A stretch of 48,525 nt of DNA from Poseidonibacter ostreae (GCF_009208075.1 NZ_WFKJ01000020.1:1-48525); one strand, 5' to 3'. Positions 34,264 through 43,331 are shown, numbered from the stretch's first letter. Numbers and translations: made by a program. The notes: generated by a model not told the origin, from the letters alone.

Positions 34264-34878
34264 ATGAATAGTGACTATGAAAAAAGAGCTTTAATAGATA
34301 CTAATACTATCAAATGGCAAGAAACAGAAAATAAAAATGTATTAAAAAAAATATTATCAATAAAAGATAAAGAGGAAACTTCATTTATCAAATTAAATGA
34401 AAATTCGTCATTAAATCAAACAAAGAAAATAAACAGTGTTGAGATTTTTGTATTAGAGGGTACTTATATTAATCAATATGGAGAATATCCAAAAGGAACT
34501 TATCTAAGACTGCCGCAAGAAGATGAGTCATTAGTAAAATCAGATAAAGGTTTTGTAATCTTTAGAAAAACTAATTTCTTTACTGATAAAGCACAAGTAA
34601 TAATCGATACTAATAGCTCTCCTTGGCTTCCTGGTCAAGGTAATCTTGAAGTTCAACCCTTACATGAACAAACGGCATTAGTAAAATGGCCAAAAGGTGA
34701 AAAGTTTATTCCACACAAACATTGGGGTGGAGAAGAAGTATTAGTTCTTAATGGAGTGTTTATAGATGAATATGGAGAATATCCAAAAGGATCGTGGATA
34801 AGAAGCCCTCACTTAAGTGAACACTTTCCTTATGTTAATGAAGAAACTGTAATTTTTGTAAAAACAGGTCATATCTAA
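34264..34878 (+). CDS. Double cupin protein (ChrR-like)
   Basis: 204 residues with two related cupin units, about 30-100 and 130-200. The shared signature EIFVLEGTYINQYGEYPKGT and EVLVLNGVFIDEYGEYPKGS is plain. The second unit keeps the metal ligands (PHKHWGGEE and a late H in SPHLSEH); the first lacks the HxH pair and so is probably structural. ChrR-type cupins occur in anti-sigma factors, but no anti-sigma N-terminus is present here. Substrate unknown. Confidence 0.83.
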   Translation: MNSDYEKRALIDTNTIKWQETENKNVLKKILSIKDKEETSFIKLNENSSLNQTKKINSVEIFVLEGTYINQYGEYPKGTYLRLPQEDESLVKSDKGFVIFRKTNFFTDKAQVIIDTNSSPWLPGQGNLEVQPLHEQTALVKWPKGEKFIPHKHWGGEEVLVLNGVFIDEYGEYPKGSWIRSPHLSEHFPYVNEETVIFVKTGHI

Positions 34879-34955
34879 AATACAATTCACTAAAAATGTT
34901 GCTAATTCTCAAAGTGTTTTTGCTAAAATAAATTATTAATTAAAAAGGTTAATAC

Positions 34956-36116
34956 TTGACTAAACTTCTTTTACTATTAATATTAATCTTTAATTTTAGC
35001 TTTGCCTTAGACAAAAACCCTTTATATATCACTTCCAAATCACTTCCTAAATTTAATCAAGAAAATTTTTCAAAATATGTTAATGAAAATAAAAAATGGT
35101 TAGAAAATAATCGTATTTTTTTGACAAAAAATCAGGAGTTAGAACTTTTTTTAAATTCACCATATGAAAGAAAACCTATTAATCAAAAAGCTTCAAAAGG
35201 AATTTTACTTGTTCACGGACTTAGTGATTCTCCTGCTTATTTTCATGATTTAACGCAAGAGTTAGTTTCCCAAGGCTTTTTAGTAAGAACTATTTTATTG
35301 ACAGGTCACGGTAGCAAACCTGCTGATTTAATAAATGTAGAGTTTAAACAATGGGAAAATCTTGTAAAGCATCATATAAAACTATTAGAAAAAGAAGTTG
35401 AAAATTTATGGCTTGGTGGATTTTCAACAGGAGCTAATCTTGTAACTTCTTATGCTTTACAAAATGAAGAAGATATTTCAGGTTTATTACTTTTTTCTCC
35501 TGGCTTTGCATCAAATCAAAGTACTTTATTACCATTTTCAAAAATTGGCTCTTTTTTTAAAACGTGGTTATTTCAAAATGATAATAGTAAGAATATCTTG
35601 CGATATGAATCTTTATCAATGAATGCTTCAAATTTATATTACCAATCATTAAAAAAAGTCGAAGAAGGTTTTGACAATAAGAATTTTTCAAAACCAGTAT
35701 TTATAACTATTAGTGAAGATGATAGTGTTATAGAAGCAAAAGAAATAGTATCAATTTTTACAAGTAAATTTAAAAATTCAAAAAGTCACTTACTTTGGTT
35801 TGGAAAAGAAAACAATTTTAAAGATAAAAGAATTATTCACTTACCTAGTTATCTTCCTAATCAAAATATTGCTAACTTCTCTCATTTGAGTGTTTTATTT
35901 AAAAAAGATCATTTCTTTTACGGAATAAATAATGAATTTAAAATGTTTAGAAATGGACAAGATAAAATTTACAATAGTAGTAAAGATGAACTTTGGTATT
36001 CAGCTTGGGGATTAAAAGAAGAGGGTAAGTATTTTGCTAGACTTACTTGGAATCCATATTTTGAAAAAACTATAGAGCATATGACAGAGGTGATAAATTC
36101 CAATAAAAATAAATAA
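34956..36116 (+). CDS. Alpha/beta hydrolase, exported
   Basis: 386 residues, TTG start at 34956 with TAAAAAGG upstream. Signal peptide of about 16 residues ending SFA. Oxyanion region GILLVHGLSDSP, nucleophile elbow GGFSTGAN (Ser), acid in SEDDSVI and a late His in NFSHLSV. This fits monoacylglycerol-lipase or carboxylesterase-like enzymes with an extended C-terminus. Location is probably periplasmic. Substrate unknown. Confidence 0.82.
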   Translation: MTKLLLLLILIFNFSFALDKNPLYITSKSLPKFNQENFSKYVNENKKWLENNRIFLTKNQELELFLNSPYERKPINQKASKGILLVHGLSDSPAYFHDLTQELVSQGFLVRTILLTGHGSKPADLINVEFKQWENLVKHHIKLLEKEVENLWLGGFSTGANLVTSYALQNEEDISGLLLFSPGFASNQSTLLPFSKIGSFFKTWLFQNDNSKNILRYESLSMNASNLYYQSLKKVEEGFDNKNFSKPVFITISEDDSVIEAKEIVSIFTSKFKNSKSHLLWFGKENNFKDKRIIHLPSYLPNQNIANFSHLSVLFKKDHFFYGINNEFKMFRNGQDKIYNSSKDELWYSAWGLKEEGKYFARLTWNPYFEKTIEHMTEVINSNKNK

Positions 36117-36237
36117 ACAAATATTTTTGATATACTAGTATTGTTAAAAAAGTAATAGTGAGATATTATATTTCACTTATAAATTGTTATTACTCTACAG
36201 TATAAAATTAGAAATTATTTAAAAATAAGGATCAAAT

Positions 36238-37128
36238 ATGAATACTTTAAAAACAGATAATATACCTCAAGAAGCATTTGATTGGTATGATGAATATGCA
36301 CACGGTATAATAGATAGACGTACTTTTATGAAAAAGCTTGGAGGATTAACAGCTCTTGGGTTTACTATGGCTACATTAACTTCTGCTTTATTACCAAACT
36401 ATCTTTTAGCAGAGCAAGTATCTTTTAATGATGAAGGTATAAAAGCAACATATGAAGAGTTTGATTCACCTGAAGGTCATGGTAAAGGAAAGGGTTATTT
36501 AGTAGTTCCAAAAAATTTGGATGGTAAAGCTCCTGTAGTATTAGTAGTACATGAAAATCGTGGTTTAAACCCTTATATCAAAGATGTTGCAAGACGACTT
36601 GCTAAAGCTGGCTTTATTGCTTTTGCTCCTGATGCTTTATATCCTTTAGGTGGATATCCAGGGAACGATGATGAAGGTCGCGCTATGCAAAAGACTATGG
36701 ATAGAGCAAAAATTCAAAATGATTTTGTAGCTGCTGCCAACTTTTTAAAATCGCACTCAAATAGTAATGGTAACTTAGGTGCAGTTGGTTTTTGTTTTGG
36801 TGGGTATATTGTAAATTATTTAGCTGCAGTTGATTCAAATCTTCTTAGTGCTGGTGTTCCATTTTATGGTACGCCTGCAAGTGCAAACTTACGCAAAAAT
36901 ATCAAAGCGCCTTTAATGATTCAACTAGGTGAACTAGATAAACGTGTTAATGCCACATGGCTTGAATATGAGCAGGACTTAAAAGCTAATAATGTTGAAT
37001 ACACAATGCATATGTATAAAAATGCTAATCATGGTTTTCATAATGACTCTACAGGACGATATGATAAAGAAAAGGCAGAACTTGCATGGAAGCGTACTAT
37101 TGAGTTTTTTAATAAAAAATTAACTTAA
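36238..37128 (+). CDS. Dienelactone hydrolase family protein, Tat-exported (YghX-like)
   Basis: 296 residues. Tat signal DRRTFMKKLGG near 26-36 followed by a hydrophobic stretch, so a periplasmic enzyme. Triad of the dienelactone-hydrolase type: Cys in GFCFGGY (normal Cys nucleophile), Asp in LGELDKRVN, His in NANHGFH. HENRGLNPYIKDVARR is the family's Glu/Arg signature. True substrate unknown; related proteins are often called carboxymethylenebutenolidase. Confidence 0.88.
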   Translation: MNTLKTDNIPQEAFDWYDEYAHGIIDRRTFMKKLGGLTALGFTMATLTSALLPNYLLAEQVSFNDEGIKATYEEFDSPEGHGKGKGYLVVPKNLDGKAPVVLVVHENRGLNPYIKDVARRLAKAGFIAFAPDALYPLGGYPGNDDEGRAMQKTMDRAKIQNDFVAAANFLKSHSNSNGNLGAVGFCFGGYIVNYLAAVDSNLLSAGVPFYGTPASANLRKNIKAPLMIQLGELDKRVNATWLEYEQDLKANNVEYTMHMYKNANHGFHNDSTGRYDKEKAELAWKRTIEFFNKKLT

Positions 37129-37152
37129 TATTCTTTCTCCGAGTTGAATAAA

Positions 37153-37182
37153 AGGGACAGAAAATTTTAAATTACTGTTCCT
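37153..37182. terminator. Bidirectional hairpin between convergent genes
   Basis: AGGGACAG (37153-37160) pairs with CTGTTCCT (37175-37182), one G-U wobble, in the 60-base gap between two convergent genes and followed by a T-rich tail on the plus strand. Confidence 0.55.
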
Positions 37183-37188
37183 CTTTAT

Positions 37189-37536
37189 TTATTGTTTACA
37201 GTAAGGACACTCATAATCTGTATTTTCAGGTTTTTCTGGGTGGCTTTTATTCACTATTTTATTTTTATCAAAAGCATGATAGTTTTTGCACTCTTTTACA
37301 AAAGCACTTTTAGGACTTGATGCATAGAAAAATTTAAATCTTTCATATCTATCAATATACTTTTTTATTTCGTGATTTAAATCCGTGTCACTTCGACCAA
37401 AATATTCTACTACAAATAATCCACTTTTAGTTTCATATCCTAAAGCAAAGTTTCCAGCTGATATTTTTGTGATTTCATAATCTACACTCTTTTGTGTTAA
37501 AACATAAGAACTCTTCATTCCAATAGATCTCTTCAT
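37189..37536 (-). CDS. Hypothetical protein with C-terminal CxxC
   Basis: 115 residues, minus strand, ribosome site AAGGAAAA. Contains a strand region ending VVEYFGRSDTDLNHEIKKYI, then a SPKSAFVKECKNYH block and the tail HPEKPENTDYECPYC. The G-R-S after a YxG-type strand and the NT-CPxC ending resemble small GIY-YIG-like proteins, but the catalytic Arg/Glu pattern is not convincing. Zinc binding by the C-terminal Cys pair and the earlier Cys/His is possible. Function unknown. Confidence 0.65.
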   Translation of the reverse strand: MKRSIGMKSSYVLTQKSVDYEITKISAGNFALGYETKSGLFVVEYFGRSDTDLNHEIKKYIDRYERFKFFYASSPKSAFVKECKNYHAFDKNKIVNKSHPEKPENTDYECPYCKQ

Positions 37537-37661
37537 ATATTTTCCTTATGTTGATTTTTATAAATCTTAGGACAGTATACTAAACTAATTATAATTTAAA
37601 ATAAAAGGAATATAATTCAACAACAAAAGTTCATACTCCATACATTCTAAGGAAATGTCTA

Positions 37662-38264
37662 ATGCCAAACACAAATGAAAAGCACCATCACTTCAAGATA
37701 TTTAAGCCTTATGGTTTTTTAAGTCAGTTTGTACAAGAAGCTAAAAGAAAGAAAAAGTTATTAGGTGATTTAGCTAATTTTCCTAATAAGACGATGGCGA
37801 TTGGTAGATTAGATCATGATTCTGAGGGCTTATTATTACTTACAACTGATGGTATGAAAAGCTTTCAAGTACGAGATAAAGGTATAGAAAAAGAGTACTA
37901 CGTGCAAGTGGATGGCGAGATTACTGAAGATGCAGTTCTTAAGCTACAAAATGGTGTTGATATTACTGTTAATTCAACTTCTTATCTAACTCTACCTTGT
38001 AAAGCATTTAGCCTTAATGGTGAGCCAAATTTACCATTACGTGGTCGAAATATACGAGATGCAAGACATGGACCAACAAGTTGGATTTCTATTACACTTT
38101 GTGAAGGAAAAAAACGTCAGATAAGAAAAATGACAGCAGCTGTTGGATTTCCTACTTTAAGACTTGTAAGAGTTCGTATTGGAGATATTCATTTAGATAG
38201 TATGATTCCAGGGGAGGTAGTTTCTCTCCCTGATTTTAATATAGAAAAAGGAGAATTAATATGA
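37662..38264 (+). CDS. rRNA pseudouridine synthase, RluE/RsuA type
   Basis: 200 residues, lacks the N-terminal S4 domain found in RsuA, as RluE does. The catalytic motif GRLDHDSEGLLLLT gives nucleophile D51; KEYYVQVDG and GKKRQIRKM motifs are present. It isomerises a uridine in 23S rRNA (RluE modifies U2457 in E. coli; target here by homology). Ribosome site AAGGAAATG. It overlaps the next gene by 4 bases (ATGA). Confidence 0.9.
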   Translation: MPNTNEKHHHFKIFKPYGFLSQFVQEAKRKKKLLGDLANFPNKTMAIGRLDHDSEGLLLLTTDGMKSFQVRDKGIEKEYYVQVDGEITEDAVLKLQNGVDITVNSTSYLTLPCKAFSLNGEPNLPLRGRNIRDARHGPTSWISITLCEGKKRQIRKMTAAVGFPTLRLVRVRIGDIHLDSMIPGEVVSLPDFNIEKGELI

Positions 38265-39508
38265 AAAAGTTAATAGTTTTACTTAGTTTGTTATTTACTA
38301 TTGCTAGTGGTGCAAGTTTTACAGAAGATTTAAATACAGCTAATGATTTATATAAACAAAAGAAGCAAAAAGAAGCAAAAGAGTATTATATAAAAGCTTC
38401 AAAAAATAATAGTGCACAAGCACATTTTAAATTAGCTTATCAATATGTTGTTGATAAAGAAACTGCAATTTATCATTACTCAAAAGCAGCTAAACTTGGT
38501 CATTCAAAAGCTTTATTTTATACCTTAGAAGAACTATTTTTTAGAGCAAATGATTTACTTTTATCTGATCCTAAAAAAGCACTTGAAGTTTATAATATTG
38601 CTAAAAATAATAATAGTGAAATCACTTTTTATGATGAAAAGGATTCTATAAGAATATTAAAAATGGCAGCAGAAGTTCCTTTATTTAGAGCAGAAGAGTT
38701 TATAAAACAATATCAATTAGAAAAAGATGAAGACTTTAAAAATGATGGCTATTATATATGGAAGCTAGCTGAAAAAGCTTCACGAGGAGAAATATTTAAA
38801 AATTCAAATCCAGAACTTGTTTTACAATTAATTATCAAAGGTGCTTTTGTTCCTGCTGAAGTTAAAAGTGCTGTATCTGATTATTATGATATTTGGAAAA
38901 ATAATAAAGAATTAGTAGAGTTTGATATTTGTAATTATGTTACAAGTACTTATGGTATGAGTTTATGTGCAAAACGACAAGAAGAAGCAGAGAATAATAA
39001 GATTGAAAAAGAGTTATCTTTACTTTTAAAAGATATAAATTTAAATAATAGTGATCTTTTATATAGTGCATATAAAAATACATCTAAATACCTAGATACA
39101 AAAGTATGGTATGAAGAAGGACATGATGGTTCAGGTTATGCTCAATGGGCTACAAGTTCTTTACTAAATCAAAAGAATGAATATATAAAGTTTATAAGAA
39201 AAATTGCAAATGGCTTTGTTCCTATAGTAAAAGCTAGTCTAAGTGAAAATGACAAAATATTAAATAAACGATATAAAAAAATCAAAGAAAGATTAAAAAA
39301 GACTCCTGTTCGTGGTATGCGTATGTCTATTATGGAAAAAGATTTTATAAAAGTTCAAAGATCGTGGATTGATTATCGGGATATAAATGTAGAATTATAT
39401 ACTTCTATTTCAAAACAAAAAGATAAAAAGTTTTGGGAAAATTATATTACAAGCCAAAGAATCAAAGATTATAACTTATTAGAAGATACTATTAATATTT
39501 TCAATTAA
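38261..39508 (+). CDS. Exported Sel1/TPR-like protein with LprI-like C-terminus
   Basis: 415 residues. Signal peptide of about 17 residues (MKKLIVLLSLLF, then TIASGAS). Early region contains Sel1-like helical repeats (AQAHFKLAYQYVVDKETAIYHYSKAAKLGHSKALF pattern, given here only as 'AHFKLAYQY' and 'KAAKLGHSKA'). The C-terminal 110 residues resemble the lysozyme-inhibitor LprI/DUF1311 type (KVQRSWIDYRD), usually with Cys pairs that I do not see in the tail. Likely periplasmic, role unknown. Translationally coupled to the pseudouridine synthase. Confidence 0.65.
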   Translation: MKKLIVLLSLLFTIASGASFTEDLNTANDLYKQKKQKEAKEYYIKASKNNSAQAHFKLAYQYVVDKETAIYHYSKAAKLGHSKALFYTLEELFFRANDLLLSDPKKALEVYNIAKNNNSEITFYDEKDSIRILKMAAEVPLFRAEEFIKQYQLEKDEDFKNDGYYIWKLAEKASRGEIFKNSNPELVLQLIIKGAFVPAEVKSAVSDYYDIWKNNKELVEFDICNYVTSTYGMSLCAKRQEEAENNKIEKELSLLLKDINLNNSDLLYSAYKNTSKYLDTKVWYEEGHDGSGYAQWATSSLLNQKNEYIKFIRKIANGFVPIVKASLSENDKILNKRYKKIKERLKKTPVRGMRMSIMEKDFIKVQRSWIDYRDINVELYTSISKQKDKKFWENYITSQRIKDYNLLEDTINIFN

Positions 39509-39509
39509 A

Positions 39510-39905
39510 TTAAAGAATCTCATCTAGATTAGCAAAAGCACCTTCAACACTTGGAATACTTTTATAACGTGTATTTGTTAATCTTACTTTTTTTGTTTTA
39601 AGGTCACATATTGCAATTCTAAAACTAGCACCCATAACAGGTTCTACAACACAAACAATTTTATCTTTAATCTGTCTTGTTGTATAAACAGTTCCTTGTA
39701 AAGATGAAAAGAAATACTTAGGATAACTCAATGGTGTTATTTCTACTATATCTATAGCTTCTTGATTTTCAAGAGTTTGTACTATATCTTGTGCATCTTC
39801 ATAATCTTCAAATTGAATACACCAATCATCAAAATATTTATTAAAATGTTCTAAATCTTCATCTAGAAAACCACCTGCTAGGGATTGTAACGCAAATATT
39901 GACAC
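39510..39905 (-). CDS. Hypothetical protein (131 aa)
   Basis: Minus strand, convergent with the Sel1-like gene (1-base gap). Short hydrophobic start (MSIFALQSLAGGF), then an acidic mixed alpha/beta region with strands ITPLSYPKYFFSSL and IVCVVEPVMGASFRIAICDL. No recognised motif. It lies 22 bases downstream of the DnaJ-domain gene on the same strand and may be co-transcribed. Confidence 0.6.
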   Translation of the reverse strand: MSIFALQSLAGGFLDEDLEHFNKYFDDWCIQFEDYEDAQDIVQTLENQEAIDIVEITPLSYPKYFFSSLQGTVYTTRQIKDKIVCVVEPVMGASFRIAICDLKTKKVRLTNTRYKSIPSVEGAFANLDEIL

Positions 39906-39927
39906 AAAAACTACCTTTTAATAAATT

Positions 39928-40731
39928 TTATTTTTTTTCATCTTTTATAACTTGATATGCTTGATTTATTTCTTGAGTTTTAGCAGTTGCTTCTTCCATA
40001 TAACTTTCACCCTTATCTTGTGAACTTATAATATCTGGATGGTATTGTCTGATAAGTTTTCGATATGTTTTTTTGATAGTATTCATATCGTCACTTTCTT
40101 TAACTCCTAAAATTTCATAAGCTTCTTTAGGAGTCATAGTTTGTTGTTTATTTTTCATTCTATTTTCAAAGTTATTTATAATAGTGTCATATTGAGCATC
40201 ACTTATATTTAACTCTTTTGTAATCTCTCGTAATACTTTTTCTTCATCAGAACTAATACCATTATCTACAAATGCAAGTTGGATTAAAAAAGTTACAAAT
40301 TGCTTACGTTTAAGTATGCTACGACCAAGTAGTTTATTTAAAGCTTGAGCTATCTCTTTTGTATCACCATCTTTTTCTTTTTCTTCATTGAAAATCTCTT
40401 TCATGATAGCTCTTGTTTTCTCTTTTTCATCAAAAACTTTTGCAATATCATCAAACATCATACCAATAAGTTGTGCTTCTAACTCTTGCACTCTTCCATC
40501 AGCTTTAGCAACTTTTGCAACAAGTGCAATAAAAAGTCCTAATTCACTTTCTTGAAATAGTTCTTTTGAAGCTGATAATTTATTTAGCTTTCTTCTAGTG
40601 TTAAACTTGTATAGCCTAAATGCTACATATAAAGTAGCTATAATTGAAAGTGTTATAACAAAATTCACTACAAATGTGTAATAAAGTATTGTTAGTAGTA
40701 TTGCTATAAATATCCATTTTTTTAAATTCAT
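39928..40731 (-). CDS. DjlA-like membrane protein: TM anchor, TerB domain, DnaJ domain
   Basis: 267 residues when started at the ATG at 40731 behind GGGTGAAATT; an in-frame ATG four codons upstream has no ribosome site. Two N-terminal hydrophobic stretches (about 4-45), a TerB/DjlA-like helical acidic domain (about 60-185), then a C-terminal J domain (about 197-265) with YRKLIRQYHPDII containing the HPD tripeptide. It would recruit and activate DnaK at the inner membrane. The layout matches DjlA. Confidence 0.88.
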   Translation of the reverse strand: MNLKKWIFIAILLTILYYTFVVNFVITLSIIATLYVAFRLYKFNTRRKLNKLSASKELFQESELGLFIALVAKVAKADGRVQELEAQLIGMMFDDIAKVFDEKEKTRAIMKEIFNEEKEKDGDTKEIAQALNKLLGRSILKRKQFVTFLIQLAFVDNGISSDEEKVLREITKELNISDAQYDTIINNFENRMKNKQQTMTPKEAYEILGVKESDDMNTIKKTYRKLIRQYHPDIISSQDKGESYMEEATAKTQEINQAYQVIKDEKK

Positions 40732-40791
40732 AATTTCACCCATTTATTTATATAGGTGAAATTATATCTATTTAATCTTATATAGAGGAAA

Positions 40792-41058
40792 TTAATAGTG
40801 ATTTAAAGACTTTGTATCCTCTCCATTATATGAAACGATTTTATCAAGTCTAATTCTTTTTCCTTCTTTAACATCCATAAACTCAGAACCATCAATATTT
40901 AAGAACTTTAAAATTTTTGATTTGATACTTACTTTGTCATTACTATTATTAAAATATACTAATTCACACTCTTCTTTTCTTTTATATAATCTATCAAACT
41001 CTTTAAATAGTTCATTTGAAACTCTTACGTATTTATCTATACTTTTATAATATGTCAT
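40792..41058 (-). CDS. Small Rof/YaeO-like protein (possible Rho-binding antiterminator)
   Basis: 88 residues, ribosome site AAAGGATAAT. Beta-rich (KEECELVYFNN, SIKSKILKFLN) and ending in GKRIRLDKIVSYNGED, which resembles the LRLDKIASF strand of Rof (YaeO), a Rho inhibitor. The similarity is short and no structure check was possible. A MarR operator-like palindrome lies in its promoter (41085-41098), so it is probably under the adjacent MarR regulator. Confidence 0.5.
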   Translation of the reverse strand: MTYYKSIDKYVRVSNELFKEFDRLYKRKEECELVYFNNSNDKVSIKSKILKFLNIDGSEFMDVKEGKRIRLDKIVSYNGEDTKSLNHY

Positions 41059-41084
41059 TTATTATCCTTTATTTTATTAAATTA

Positions 41085-41098
41085 GTTGTATATGCAAC
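41085..41098. promoter_or_regulatory. MarR operator-like palindrome before Rof-like gene
   Basis: GTTGTATATGCAAC, a near-palindrome matching the TTGCATATGCAA units found in the MarR promoter, 27 bases upstream of the 41058 start codon. One mismatch to the consensus unit. Confidence 0.6.
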
Positions 41099-41116
41099 CT
41101 TAAAATTAAAAAAATA

Positions 41117-41533
41117 TTATAGTTCTAATTTGTCAACAATTTTGAAAAACATTTCAACTTCATGGGCTGTTAGCTTTTTATTTAGGGATTCTCTAAAAGA
41201 GGTAACTTCATCAATTGTATCTTCTAAAATTGATTCTCCTGATTTTGTTAGTTCAACTTTATTATGTCTTTTGTCCTCTATTGTTTCAGATTTTTTTATT
41301 AATCCTTTTTTTTCTAAAGAGTTTAAAGAACGACTAATTGTTGTTTTATCTTTTCCTAAAAGTTTAGCAATTCTGACTTGATTTACATTTGGTTCGAACT
41401 TAATAATTTCTAATGTTGCTCTTTGTTCTATAGCTATATTATATGGATTTAACTTCTTATTTAATGTTTTATTAACACGATTTGCCCCTCGTATAAATCT
41501 ATAAGCAATAGAATTTTTTAAAGCATGATTCAT
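41117..41533 (-). CDS. MarR-family transcriptional regulator
   Basis: 138 residues when started at the ATG at 41533 (AAGGAAATTG ribosome site); the open frame runs 52 codons further upstream through the operator and is not translated. Winged-helix core: VNQVRIAKLLGKDKTTISRSLNSLEKKGLI with wing SETIEDKRHNKVELTKSG, and a C-terminal dimer helix. It likely represses its own gene and the Rof-like gene through the TTGCATATGCAA elements in both promoters. Ligand unknown. Confidence 0.9.
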   Translation of the reverse strand: MNHALKNSIAYRFIRGANRVNKTLNKKLNPYNIAIEQRATLEIIKFEPNVNQVRIAKLLGKDKTTISRSLNSLEKKGLIKKSETIEDKRHNKVELTKSGESILEDTIDEVTSFRESLNKKLTAHEVEMFFKIVDKLEL

Positions 41534-41545
41534 CAATTTCCTTTT

Positions 41546-41574
41546 GTTGCATATGCAATTATTGCATATGCAAC
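41546..41574. promoter_or_regulatory. Tandem operator of the MarR gene
   Basis: Two TTGCATATGCAA units (41547-41558 and 41562-41573) separated by TTA, bounded by G and C so the 29-base block is almost a perfect palindrome. It lies 13 bases upstream of the MarR start codon, which fits autorepression. Confidence 0.75.
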
Positions 41575-41725
41575 CTTTTAGACAACTTATATAAATTAAA
41601 GAATGTAAGTCAAATTTCATTAGAATACGAAGAATATAAAAGGATTTAAATAGTGGTAATCTTGTATATTCAAAAGAGTACAACTTCATAGTTCATAAAG
41701 ATGAATTATAATAAAGGAAAATTTT

Positions 41726-42076
41726 ATGAACGAAAATATAATTTATGCGATAATCGCATTTGCAGCTTTTATAGCTTATAAAAAATATAATACATATAAG
41801 GTATTAAAACTTGTACCATCACTACTTAAAGATGGTGGACAAATTGTTGATGTTAGAAGTACAGATGAATTTGCTGTAGCTAATAAAAAAGGAAGTGTTA
41901 ATATTCCGCTAATTTCACTAAAAGAAAGAACTAAAGAGTTAGATAATACTAAACCTATAATTCTTTGTTGTGCCTCAGGAAGTAGAAGTGGCTTAGCAAA
42001 ACGTATTTTAAAGGCAAAGGGTTTTGAAAATGTTCACAATGCAGGAACATGGAGAGCTCTTACAAAGTTTGACTAA
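41726..42076 (+). CDS. Rhodanese-domain protein with N-terminal membrane anchor
   Basis: 116 residues. N-terminal hydrophobic helix (about 4-18) then one rhodanese domain: IVDVRSTDEFAVANKKGSVNIP, and the active loop CCASGSRSG with the sulfur-accepting Cys. Single-domain rhodaneses move sulfane sulfur. Ribosome site AAAGGAAA. The stop overlaps the convergent methyltransferase end by 4 bases. Confidence 0.88.
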   Translation: MNENIIYAIIAFAAFIAYKKYNTYKVLKLVPSLLKDGGQIVDVRSTDEFAVANKKGSVNIPLISLKERTKELDNTKPIILCCASGSRSGLAKRILKAKGFENVHNAGTWRALTKFD

Positions 42077-42097
42077 TTTAGTTTATTAGTCAGACTT
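42065..42097. terminator. Terminator at convergent rhodanese/methyltransferase ends
   Basis: AAGTTTGACTAA (42065-42076) pairs with TTAGTCAGACTT (42086-42097), one G-U, followed by TTT on the plus strand. The stem covers both stop codons. Confidence 0.7.
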
Positions 42098-43245
42098 TTT
42101 CCAAAAGCTTCTTCAATATATGGAGTTATTTGCCACTCATTTTTAAACTCTTTATACTCTTTAAGTACTTTATTAATATTAGTATTTTCTTCAAAGAATG
42201 CTCTTATCATTATATTTTTAGGTGTATGTTCCATATCAATAAATTCTAAGACTTGAGTTCTATAACCCATGATTTCTAAAACATTTGCTCTTACACTATC
42301 TGTTAGTAATGATGCTAATTTTTCTTTTATAATTCCAAATTTCATCATAGGAATCATTTTCTCATTTTTAATTTTCTTTAAAAACTCATGTTGACAACAA
42401 GGAACTGCAAGAATTACTTTTGCTCCCCAATTAACTGCTTTTGCTAAAGCTTCATCTGTTGCTGTATTACAAGCATGTAATGAGATAACCATATCTACAT
42501 CACCAAATTGATTAAAACCTTTAATATCACCTTGCTCAAATCTTAAATCATCGTAATTTAATTTTTTTGCTAAGTTTGAACAGAATTTAATTACATTTTC
42601 TTTTAAATCTAAACCAACAATTTCTACGTTATATCCCATTTTTAATACAAGATAATCATAAAGTGCAAAAGTTAAGTATGCTTTTCCACATCCAAAATCA
42701 ATAATTTTAATAGTTTTATCTTTATCTAAATAAGGAATACAATCAGATACAAGTTCTAAATAACGATTTATTTGTTTAAATTTATCATATTTTGAATTTA
42801 CGATTTTACCTTGCTCTGTCATAATTCCAAGTTCTATTAAAAATGCTGATTTTTCACCTTCATTTAGAATATATTTTTTCTTTCTATTATGTGATGCTTC
42901 TTCAAACTTTTTTGTAGGTGCTTTTTTATTTATTTTTACCTCACCTTTTTTACTAATTAAAATATGATAATCTGAATCTTTAGTATTAATAAGTGCTTGT
43001 TTAAAATATGTTTCAAGTAATGTTGACATTTCAGCTTTTGTTTCATCATTGTCTAGATTTTTATGCTCTACATTTTTATCATAAAAGTATTCAAATTGAT
43101 GCTTTATTTCATTTTGAATTGTTACTTTTTTTATAGTAACTTTATTGAAAGTTTTTTCACTTTTATTTCTTATTCCACTAAAAACTGCATAAATTATACT
43201 TTCTTGCTTGATTATTTCTTCTATTAATTCACTTATATTTTGCAT
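42073..43245 (-). CDS. SAM-dependent methyltransferase (METTL25-like/Methyltransf_32 type)
   Basis: 390 residues. The N-terminal 150 residues are a separate basic domain; the Rossmann methyltransferase starts near 185 with IIDFGCGKAYLTFALYDYL (motif I), VEIVGLDLKENVI, then SLHACNTATD and VPCCQHEFL. The HACD/CC pattern matches the Methyltransf_32 family, whose substrates are poorly known (possibly RNA). Convergent with the rhodanese gene. Confidence 0.78.
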   Translation of the reverse strand: MQNISELIEEIIKQESIIYAVFSGIRNKSEKTFNKVTIKKVTIQNEIKHQFEYFYDKNVEHKNLDNDETKAEMSTLLETYFKQALINTKDSDYHILISKKGEVKINKKAPTKKFEEASHNRKKKYILNEGEKSAFLIELGIMTEQGKIVNSKYDKFKQINRYLELVSDCIPYLDKDKTIKIIDFGCGKAYLTFALYDYLVLKMGYNVEIVGLDLKENVIKFCSNLAKKLNYDDLRFEQGDIKGFNQFGDVDMVISLHACNTATDEALAKAVNWGAKVILAVPCCQHEFLKKIKNEKMIPMMKFGIIKEKLASLLTDSVRANVLEIMGYRTQVLEFIDMEHTPKNIMIRAFFEENTNINKVLKEYKEFKNEWQITPYIEEAFGKSLTNKLN

Positions 43246-43331
43246 AATGTTTAAAATTCCTAATATGAGATTACTTTTTTTGTATGATATCTAAACACAG
43301 TTCATTTACTTATTAAATAATTATCTATTTA

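Noticed and set aside
33705-37569. Further integron cassettes after 33704
   Set aside because: No attC-like stems between these genes, and one gene is on the opposite strand.
41534-41689. 52-residue N-terminal extension of the MarR protein
   Set aside because: It runs through the operator palindrome; the MarR domain starts at ATG 41533 with AAGGAAATTG upstream.
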